A stretch of 11,651 nt of DNA from WRKB01 sp031551145 (GTDB taxonomy: Bacteria > Desulfobacterota > Desulfovibrionia > Desulfovibrionales > Desulfovibrionaceae). The stretch covers positions 1-11,651 of the forward strand of contig JAVBNZ010000021.1 of the NCBI GenBank assembly GCA_031551145.1, in the 5' to 3' direction. The notes below the pieces were generated by a model. It did no database searches and was not told the DNA's origin. It saw only the letters and a list, made by a program, of their open reading frames with translations. Positions 7,294 to 11,651 of this stretch are shown here, in pieces (position 1 is the stretch's first letter; each line of letters starts with the position of its first letter). The translations under genes were made by a program, and so were the position numbers.

Positions 7294-8142
7294 ATGAACA
7301 TCGTCAAGAAATGTATCTATGCCTTTGTTCTCCTCACCCTGCCGGTGGCCTGCGCCCCGAAAAGCGATGTCGACGCGCTGCAATCCCGCGTGCGGCACCA
7401 GGATCAACAGCTCCAGCAGCTCCAGCCGGCCCAGGCCGACACCTGGGCGCAAATGCAGGCCATACGCCAGGAACTCGCCTCCATACGCGGCCAGATGGAA
7501 GAACTGCAAAGCGCCGGCGGCGCGCGCGCCCTGGTGGACAAGGTCAACAAGCACGACGCGGCTCTGCGCCAGGTGGAATCCGCCCTGGCCTTGAATTTCA
7601 ATCTCGATTCCCCGGGCGGCGGCTATGCCTCGGGCTACAATCCCGGTCTCGGCGTGCAGGGGGCTCCGGCCCAGCCGGGCCAGGGCTATGCGCCTCCTCC
7701 GGCGGACGACGGATACGGCGGCGTGCCCGTGGCGACCGCGGCCCCCATCCCGCCCCAGACCGCCAAGGATACGGCCACGGCCCTGTACGACACGGGCCAG
7801 GCAGGCTTCAACAGCCGCAATTACCAGGAAGCCCTGCGCTCGTTCACGGACTTCACCAAAAATTATCCCGGCCACAAGCTCGCGCCCAGCGCCTGGTTCG
7901 GCGTGGGGGAATCCAACTTCCAGCTCAACCGCTTCGCGGACGCGGCCCTGGCCTATGACACGGTCATCACCAAGTACGGCTCCAGTCCAAAGGCCCCGGC
8001 CGCCTATCTCAAACAGAGCATAGCCTTCAGCAAGCTGGGCCAGAAGGACGCCGCCGACGCCCGGATGAAGGAACTGATCCGCAAATTCCCCAACAGCCCG
8101 GAAGCCGCGCGGGCCAAACAGATCATGCAGCAGAACAGGTAA
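7294..8142 (+). CDS. CpoB/YbgF-like lipoprotein with coiled coil and TPR domain
   Basis: This 282-aa protein starts at ATG 7294 with GGAG (7284-7287) 6 nt upstream; a TTG at 7282 overlaps that ribosome site and is less likely. Residues 1-20 are a lipoprotein signal (MNIVKKCIYAFVLLTLPVAC) with Cys20 as the lipid site; Pro at -3 makes the lipobox slightly atypical. Residues 25-100 form a Gln/Glu-rich coiled coil like the trimerising segment of YbgF/CpoB. A Gly/Pro/Tyr-rich linker covers about 112-160. Residues 165-280 form three TPR-like units (YDTGQAGFNSRNYQEALRSF, AWFGVGESNFQLNRFADAAL, AYLKQSIAFSKLGQKDAADA). CpoB coordinates Tol-Pal with peptidoglycan synthesis during division in E. coli. Here tol and pal genes are not adjacent, so the role is inferred from architecture only. 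Confidence 0.87.
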   Translation: MNIVKKCIYAFVLLTLPVACAPKSDVDALQSRVRHQDQQLQQLQPAQADTWAQMQAIRQELASIRGQMEELQSAGGARALVDKVNKHDAALRQVESALALNFNLDSPGGGYASGYNPGLGVQGAPAQPGQGYAPPPADDGYGGVPVATAAPIPPQTAKDTATALYDTGQAGFNSRNYQEALRSFTDFTKNYPGHKLAPSAWFGVGESNFQLNRFADAALAYDTVITKYGSSPKAPAAYLKQSIAFSKLGQKDAADARMKELIRKFPNSPEAARAKQIMQQNR

Positions 8143-8350
8143 AGCTTTTTTCGCTTTGAGATTGCCGCCCGCGGCCGGCAAAGCCGCCCTGCGCCAATCT
8201 CGCGGCAAGGATTTGCAGGCAAATCCTTGCCGAGCAGATGAACATTTTCAATGTTGGTCTGCTCTCATGCCACAGGGACGCGCCCCTTTGAGCCCTTATG
8301 ATTTTACGCGCCGGAGCATGCAGCGCCCCGGCGCGGCAAGGAGTTTTCCT
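8143..8350 (+). promoter_or_regulatory. structured intergenic leader before the NIL/ferredoxin gene
   Basis: This 208-nt gap holds four successive hairpin candidates. GAGATTG (8158-8164) pairs with CAATCTC (8195-8201), with an inner GCGGC/GCCGC. A perfect 14-bp arm pair lies at 8203-8216/8219-8232. A 15-pair stem with one mismatch (and one G-U pair as RNA) spans 8232-8246/8250-8264. An 8-bp GC stem lies at 8307-8314/8328-8335, ending 2 nt before the ribosome site. TCCTTGCCG (8224-8232) is also complementary to the ribosome-site region 8334-8342, so alternative folds could hide or free that site. None is followed by a T-tract, so they are not simple terminators. A regulatory role is inference; a repetitive palindromic element is the alternative. 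Confidence 0.5.
8338..8343 (+). promoter_or_regulatory. ribosome binding site that fixes a TTG start
   Basis: AAGGAG lies 7 nt before the in-frame TTG at 8351. The in-frame ATGs further upstream (8267 and 8318) lack a properly spaced ribosome site and add residues outside the NIL domain. The ATG at 8364 is out of frame. Confidence 0.75.
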
Positions 8351-8761
8351 TTGTACCGTAAAAATGTTCATCTCACGTTTTCGCCGGAAATTTCCAACAA
8401 TCCCGTAGTCTGCCGTCTGGCGCAGGATTTCGGGCTCAGCTTCAACATCCTCAAGGCCCAGATCAATCCGGGCCGGGTGGGACGCATGACGCTCGAACTG
8501 ATAGGCGAGAAACAGTCCTGCGACAGTGCGCTGAAGTTTCTTGAATCCGGCGGGGTGGTTGTGGCCTCCGCCTCCCAGCGCATTACCCGTGATGAAGAAA
8601 GCTGCATGCACTGCGGCCTGTGCACGGCCATGTGCCCTTCGCACGCCCTGCGCGTGGACAGGCAGAGCCGCAGGATCGTTTTTGAACTGGAGCGCTGTAC
8701 GGCCTGCGGGCTGTGTTCGGGTTTGTGCCCGGTCAAGGCCATGCACGTCGAAACCGATTAA
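8351..8761 (+). CDS. NIL domain / two [4Fe-4S] ferredoxin protein
   Basis: This 136-aa protein starts at TTG. Residues 3-75 form a NIL domain (VHLTFSPEISNNPVVCRLAQ, then FNILKAQI and GRMTLEL), the small ferredoxin-fold domain also found at the end of the methionine importer MetN. Residues 85-95 (CMHCGLCTAMC) and 116-126 (CTACGLCSGLC) are two CxxCxxCxxxC sets, each followed by Pro, for two [4Fe-4S] clusters. NIL/ferredoxin proteins of this layout have been genetically tied, together with a DUF39 protein, to homocysteine formation in methanogens and Desulfovibrio. That role is plausible here but not shown by the neighbours: the DUF39 and COG2122 partners are not in the window. It lies 208 nt after the CpoB-like gene behind a structured leader, so it may be expressed separately or by readthrough. 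Confidence 0.88.
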   Translation: MYRKNVHLTFSPEISNNPVVCRLAQDFGLSFNILKAQINPGRVGRMTLELIGEKQSCDSALKFLESGGVVVASASQRITRDEESCMHCGLCTAMCPSHALRVDRQSRRIVFELERCTACGLCSGLCPVKAMHVETD

Positions 8762-9013
8762 GCGGCGCTTGGCGCGCGCCTCATACTTCGTCAGGCTTCG
8801 CTTTTTATTCCGCTCGAGGACGACAAGAGTCCACTCCCTGCATAAAAAACTCGCCTTCCTCGTCTACGACGCGCGCCGACCACCGCTTTCCCTGACAAGA
8901 CGCGCTCCCGCAACTGCGAAAGCGCGCGTATCAGGGGCAAAAAAGCGTTTTCCTTGTCTGAGGCGGATAACCACGCGCGGTCCGGCCACCCGGATGCCGC
9001 TTTTCATATTGCG

Positions 9014-9035
9014 AGGCGCGCTTCGGCGCGCTTTT
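9014..9035 (+). terminator. intrinsic terminator with UUCG tetraloop
   Basis: GCGCGC (9016-9021), loop TTCG (9022-9025) and GCGCGC (9026-9031) are followed by TTTT. A-T and G-T pairs extend the base of the stem to 9014 and 9033. The C(UUCG)G loop is an especially stable tetraloop. It could end transcripts from the NIL/ferredoxin gene. It stands only 17 nt before the ribosome site of the next gene, so it could also act as an attenuator. Confidence 0.65.
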
Positions 9036-9052
9036 GCACATCCGCTGAAAAC

Positions 9053-9058
9053 AGGAGG
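9053..9058 (+). promoter_or_regulatory. strong ribosome binding site
   Basis: AGGAGG, 6 nt before the ATG at 9065, is one of the best ribosome sites in the window. It shows that the short signal-peptide frame which follows is a genuine gene start even though the frame is soon broken. Confidence 0.8.
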
Positions 9059-9064
9059 ATTCGC

Positions 9065-9429
9065 ATGCGCCGCCTCATGCCCATACTGTATTCCCTGCTC
9101 TGCTGTCTTGCCCCCTGCCTTGCCGGCGCCGCGCCCCTTGTTCTGGAAGGCAAGGGGTATTCGATACGCTTTCCGGAAGGTTGGCGGCCCAATCATCCGG
9201 GATGACCGTGACCGACTCGACCCTGCTTGCGGACGGCTATTGCGTGACCACGCGCCACAGGGAGCCGGAGCTGCCCAGAGGGTTGTCTGCCGTGCACCAA
9301 CGTCTGTGCATCAGGTTTGCCGGAGATACTTCCGTTATCTACATCGGAATCCATCCGGGAAAGGTGAAGGCGAAATTCGACGAGGATTTCCGGGCCATCA
9401 TAGCCGGCGCGCAGATCACAAAACGCTGA
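9065..9429 (+). pseudogene. small secreted protein, frame broken by an apparent 1-nt loss
   Basis: The first frame (9065-9205) gives 46 residues: a clear signal peptide (MRRLMPILYSLLCCLAPCLAGA) and the start of a mature domain (LVLEGKGYSIRFPEGWRPNHPG), then TGA. The sequence continues smoothly in the frame one base back, from ATG 9202 (MTVTDSTLLADGYCV) to the TGA at 9427-9429. Restoring one G in the GGG run at 9199-9201 would join them into a secreted protein of about 121 residues. The second part alone has no signal peptide and no ribosome site of its own, although its ATG overlaps the first stop (ATGA), so translational coupling of two peptides or a programmed shift cannot be excluded. A sequencing error is also possible. 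The family was not recognised; the GYSIRFPEGW start resembles many small periplasmic proteins. Confidence 0.65.
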
Positions 9430-9477
9430 GACGGCTGTCTATGAGCGGGTTGCGGATCTTGCGCAAACTATGGAGGT

Positions 9478-10179
9478 TCAGCGGTCTTTCGGAGCCATGC
9501 CCGCGAGCTCCCGCGTTGAAGGGGCGATGAGCATGGCTGTGTTGTCATCGGAAAAGCGCAGCAGTTTGACCATCATGTCTTCAGGCACGCTGACACAACC
9601 CGCCGTGGGTCTGCCCGTGGAACAGTGCAAAAAAATGGCGGACCCCGCCCCTTTTATCACGGGATGCATATTGTACCCGATGGTCAGGGCGTAGGCGTAC
9701 GCGGTGGTTTCTTTCGCAAGCTCTTCCGCGGAATTCCAGTCCTTGTCGGGCGTGTCGCGGGAAACCCACTGATTGTAATAGCGTGAAGACGGATCATCCA
9801 CCCAGAGGTCGGCGGCGGTCAGCCTACTGTACGGCAACAACGCGCCGGGATCCTTGGCCGTGCCGAAGGCCCTGCCCAGAGTGTAGAAACCGGCGGGGGT
9901 AACGCCGTCGCCTTCCCGCTTGATGTGGCGTATGCCGTTCCGCCCTACAACTGCGGGAGAACGAAGCCGTTCCTTCCAGTGCCCGTTCTGTTTTTCAAAG
10001 GCCAGGAGTGTAGCCTGGGATGAATCGCCGTCGCCGACGACGACAAGCAATTTGTCCGCCGAGGTTGCGCTTTTCCAGGTTTCCGGGTTCAGTGATGCCT
10101 TCCTGAAAGACTCCGTCCGCGCTGCGCAGGAGGTCATCAGCAGGGCGCAACAAAAAAAGAGCAGATACAGTTTGCGCAT
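9478..10179 (-). CDS. L,D-transpeptidase-family (YkuD) lipoprotein
   Basis: The protein has 233 residues. Residues 1-18 form a lipoprotein signal (LLFFCCALLMTSC, lipid site Cys18), placing it in the periplasm on a membrane, presumably after cleavage by the LspA encoded nearby. Residues 42-220 are a YkuD-type domain: LLVVVGD at the start, DGVTPAGFYTLGRAFG (91-106), and the catalytic region GSAIFLHCSTGRPTAGCVSVP (179-199) with His185 and nucleophile Cys195. Enzymes of this fold make or edit 3-3 or lipoprotein cross-links in peptidoglycan. This branch, with the acceptor motif PTAGCV, resembles the COG3786 group, whose members are less studied than ErfK/YbiS. The start has only a weak ribosome site (GAG 8 nt upstream). 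It faces the broken secreted-protein gene with 48 nt between the stops. Activity as a transpeptidase is inferred. Confidence 0.88.
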   Translation of the reverse strand: MRKLYLLFFCCALLMTSCAARTESFRKASLNPETWKSATSADKLLVVVGDGDSSQATLLAFEKQNGHWKERLRSPAVVGRNGIRHIKREGDGVTPAGFYTLGRAFGTAKDPGALLPYSRLTAADLWVDDPSSRYYNQWVSRDTPDKDWNSAEELAKETTAYAYALTIGYNMHPVIKGAGSAIFLHCSTGRPTAGCVSVPEDMMVKLLRFSDDNTAMLIAPSTRELAGMAPKDR

Positions 10180-10299
10180 ATTTTATGCTCGATTTTGTCA
10201 GCGGTTCGCAGTGCACTCGTTTTGCAAAAAATGCATGACAGTGGGGAAAGCAGTCCCGCAAGCCCCCTGCTGCATTGCATCGGAGCGTTGCAAAATTGT

Positions 10300-10330
10300 C
10301 CGGTCTCCGGCCCTGTAATCAACAGACCGG
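10300..10330 (-). terminator. possible terminator behind the beta-barrel remnant
   Basis: CCGGTCT (10300-10306) and AGACCGG (10324-10330) form a 7-bp stem with a 17-nt loop. Read on the minus strand, it comes 3 nt after the TAA of the outer-membrane-protein remnant and is followed by ACAATTTTGC. The T-run is short and offset, so strength is uncertain. Confidence 0.4.
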
Positions 10331-10333
10331 GGT

Positions 10334-10417
10334 TTAAAAAAGATACGTAAACGACAGTCTAAGGTTGCTGCCGATGGCACGCGCGGCGTACAGGGTGGGG
10401 TCCCAGAACCGGGCGCT
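10334..10417 (-). pseudogene. C-terminal remnant of an outer-membrane beta-barrel (TonB-dependent-receptor-like) gene
   Basis: On the minus strand, 27 codons read SARFWDPTLYAARAIG then SNLRLSFTYLF and a TAA. Alternating hydrophobic residues and a final Phe are the classic last beta-strand and BAM recognition signal of outer-membrane proteins. The phrase DPTLYAARAIG before that strand is typical of TonB-dependent receptor ends. A TGA (10418-10420) lies directly upstream in frame and no further barrel sequence is seen, so the rest of the gene is gone. A hairpin follows the stop. This is read from sequence style only and is too short for certainty. Confidence 0.6.
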
Positions 10418-10595
10418 TCAGGTTCAGAAAATGCTGAGCGCCGCGCTCAGCGCGCCGAAGGCCAGGCCTGACGCCCCCGACCGTCTCATAATACCGTCGC
10501 ACGGTACGGACATCAACGCGAAAAACGGCGGCAACCTCCGCTGCCGTGAAGATGCGCCCGATGGCGTTTTCTGATAAGAGAGCGTGTGGTTCCAT
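10359..10595 (-). pseudogene. truncated helix-turn-helix (excisionase/MerR-like) protein
   Basis: A minus-strand frame of 78 codons starts at ATG 10593-10595. Residues 15-44 (IFTAAEVAAVFRVDVRTVRR, then YYETVGGVRP) look like a winged-helix DNA-binding domain of the excisionase/MerR kind, with the helix-turn-helix in AAEVAAVFRVDVRTVRRYY. The expected wing and tail after GGVRPG (about nt 10461) are replaced by unrelated Arg/His-rich sequence that overlaps the beta-barrel remnant in another frame. The frame lacks a good ribosome site. It is probably a 5' fragment of a regulator joined to foreign sequence. It could still be expressed as a short peptide, which is less likely. Confidence 0.5.
10433..10451 (-). 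terminator. palindromic hairpin, terminator-like on the minus strand
   Basis: GCTGAGCG (10433-10440) pairs with CGCTCAGC (10444-10451) around a CCG loop. On the minus strand the hairpin is followed by ATTTTC, so it could end transcripts from the helix-turn-helix fragment. It lies at the join between that fragment and the beta-barrel remnant. The T-run is short. Confidence 0.4.
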
Positions 10596-10660
10596 ACTTG
10601 CAACATATCATGAGGCAGCAAGGCCATCTGCCCCCATAAGCAATAGAGAACGGAAAGCAT

Positions 10661-11651
10661 ATGAAAAAAGTACTCGAAAAAGAAACTCCTATGCCTTCCA
10701 TCCCGCCTCATTTTGCCGACGGAATTACTTCCGACATCTTGGCGGCATGGGCGGGAGAGGCCGTGTTCCAGCGCGGGCGCGCCTACTACAAAGCCGGAAA
10801 TGTCCGCGATATCGCCCTCGCTTCTGAAGATCGTGTGCTGGCAACCGTTGACGGCACAAGAAGATATTCCACCATGCTTTTCCGCCAAAGCGATGGAGAA
10901 CCGGCATCCGCATGCACCTGCCCCTACGGATTACGGTGTAAGCATGCGGTAGCCCTGGCTTTCGCCTGCCTGGATCTCGTCGCCGAAAAGCGGACCGTCC
11001 CTCTTGCCTCTGATGATGACAAACGCCTGCTCGACCTGAACATATCCTTTTCGGACGAAACATCGCAGGCAGAAGACTTCCCTTCCCCGCAAGGATTGGA
11101 AACCGCGCTCAAAACGCTTTCCAAAGACCAACTGATTGCCCTCGTGCTCCAGGCGGCGCGCCTTGCCCCCGAGATCGCCGCCTTGTGCCCCGGAAAAGCG
11201 GAACCACACCAAAAAAGCGTTCTGGTCATGGTAAAGGATGTGCGCAGAGCCATGCGCAAGGCGGAGGAGGAGCCGGACTGGGACGATTATTACCGGAGAG
11301 GCCCCGATTATGAACCGGTGCGCAAAAAGCTGGAAACCTTGCGGCTGGCTGGATTTCCAGCGGAGGTGCTCGATCTTGGCTTTGACCTGATTGAAGACAG
11401 CAGAAGCCGGATCGAAATGTGCGATGATGAAGGCGAGACCCATGATGCTGTTGCCGAGTGTATGAATGTTGTCCTTCAAGCCTTGCGCGACGTGGACTGG
11501 CCCATGCATAAAAAATTGCTCTGGGCTGCCGATGCGATATTGGCCGACGAATTTGCCGTCAGTGATTGCTTTTGGGAAATTCTGCGTGAAACACATGCCC
11601 CGGCGGAGTGGAGCCCCGTGGCTGACAATTTACTGTCTCGAGTTGCCGCCC
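10661..11651 (+). CDS. SWIM zinc-finger protein, 3' end outside window
   Basis: The frame is open for 330 codons from ATG 10661 to the window edge, with GGAAAG (10652-10657) just upstream; an internal ATG at 10691 is a less likely start. Residues 30-110 hold a SWIM domain: AGEAVFQRGRAYYKAGNV, then the zinc ligands CTCPYGLRCKH (Cys-x-Cys-x5-Cys-x-His, about nt 10909-10941). SWIM domains bind DNA or protein and occur in bacterial SNF2/RapA-type helicases and in stand-alone proteins. What follows is helical and charged, with an acidic Asp/Tyr-rich patch (EEEPDWDDYYRRGPDYEP) and no helicase motif in the visible part. Codon use is less GC-rich than in the ileS operon. It diverges from the truncated regulator. 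Function is unknown. Confidence 0.85.
   Translation, partial: MKKVLEKETPMPSIPPHFADGITSDILAAWAGEAVFQRGRAYYKAGNVRDIALASEDRVLATVDGTRRYSTMLFRQSDGEPASACTCPYGLRCKHAVALAFACLDLVAEKRTVPLASDDDKRLLDLNISFSDETSQAEDFPSPQGLETALKTLSKDQLIALVLQAARLAPEIAALCPGKAEPHQKSVLVMVKDVRRAMRKAEEEPDWDDYYRRGPDYEPVRKKLETLRLAGFPAEVLDLGFDLIEDSRSRIEMCDDEGETHDAVAECMNVVLQALRDVDWPMHKKLLWAADAILADEFAVSDCFWEILRETHAPAEWSPVADNLLSRVAA

Larger units (their letters stand above)
8762..9064. other. gene-free stretch with inverted repeats
   Basis: No credible coding frame is seen in these 303 bases. GGCGCGCGCC (8771-8780) is a perfect palindrome and also forms a weak hairpin with GGCGC at 8764-8768. CCCTGA (8890-8895) pairs with TCAGGG (8931-8936) around an inner CGCGCT/AGCGCG pair (8901-8906 and 8921-8926), a two-part hairpin. 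A terminator-like hairpin lies near the right end. No convincing promoter was found. Confidence 0.6.
10180..10660. other. intergenic scar region with gene remnants and hairpins
   Basis: No intact gene is seen in these 481 bases between the L,D-transpeptidase and the SWIM gene. It holds, on the minus strand, a beta-barrel C-terminus remnant (10334-10417), a truncated helix-turn-helix frame (up to 10595) and two hairpins (10300-10330 and 10433-10451). The part nearest the transpeptidase (10180-10299) is its upstream region; no convincing promoter was found there. The pieces look like leftovers of a deletion or rearrangement. Confidence 0.6.

Noticed and set aside
8203..8264. The two leader hairpins as terminators for the CpoB-like gene
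   Set aside because: Neither is followed by a T-tract, so intrinsic termination is not supported.
8762..9064. A tRNA or other structured RNA gene in the gap
   Set aside because: No cloverleaf, no CCA end and no T-loop-like segment was found. Only isolated hairpins are present.
8541..9530. Plus-strand frame of 329 codons overlapping the ferredoxin and secreted-protein genes
   Set aside because: Its translation is compositionally odd (Arg/Ala/Pro-rich) and it is out of frame with three supported features.

Overview
The window is GC-rich bacterial DNA with tightly packed genes, and it looks chromosomal. The gene content suggests a Gram-negative anaerobe of the Desulfovibrionaceae (Desulfovibrio-like sulfate reducers). 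It includes a [NiFe]-hydrogenase maturation protease beside HypC, a NIL-domain/two-[4Fe-4S] ferredoxin, and a CpoB/YbgF-type lipoprotein downstream of ileS-lspA. The placement rests on gene content and codon style; no rRNA or other marker is present to confirm it.

Layout, left to right. (1) 1-1875: 3' part of an ABC-F translation-factor ATPase, cut by the window edge. (2) 1959-2819: an exported Pro/Ala/Lys-rich MORN-repeat protein with its own promoter candidate, closed by a perfect 23-bp hairpin terminator. (3) 3002-8142: a one-direction gene train of hydrogenase maturation protease, hypC, ileS, lspA, a 66-aa PLDc_N-type membrane protein and a CpoB/YbgF-like lipoprotein. Gaps are 3 to 18 nt and one junction overlaps, so it is probably one operon. 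LspA is the peptidase that would process the lipoprotein made two genes later. (4) 8143-8761: a strongly structured 208-nt leader, then a NIL/ferredoxin gene whose best start is TTG. This protein family has been tied to homocysteine formation in anaerobes. (5) 8762-9429: a gene-free stretch with hairpins, then a small secreted protein whose reading frame is broken by an apparent 1-nt loss. (6) 9478-10179, minus strand: an L,D-transpeptidase-family (YkuD) lipoprotein, convergent with the broken gene. (7) 10180-10660: a scar region with the last 27 codons of what looks like an outer-membrane beta-barrel (TonB-dependent-receptor-like) gene and a truncated helix-turn-helix gene, both minus strand, with two terminator-like hairpins. 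(8) 10661-end: a SWIM zinc-finger protein running off the window.

Functional themes are translation (ABC-F, IleS), hydrogenase large-subunit maturation (protease and HypC), the envelope (LspA, CpoB-like, L,D-transpeptidase, MORN protein) and possibly sulfur amino-acid synthesis (NIL/ferredoxin). I did not find a clear new multi-gene system. The most interesting signals are the structured leader before the NIL/ferredoxin gene, the possible leaderless start of the hydrogenase protease, and the decayed-gene scar near 10.4 kb. No tRNA, rRNA, CRISPR array, insertion sequence or attachment site was recognised.
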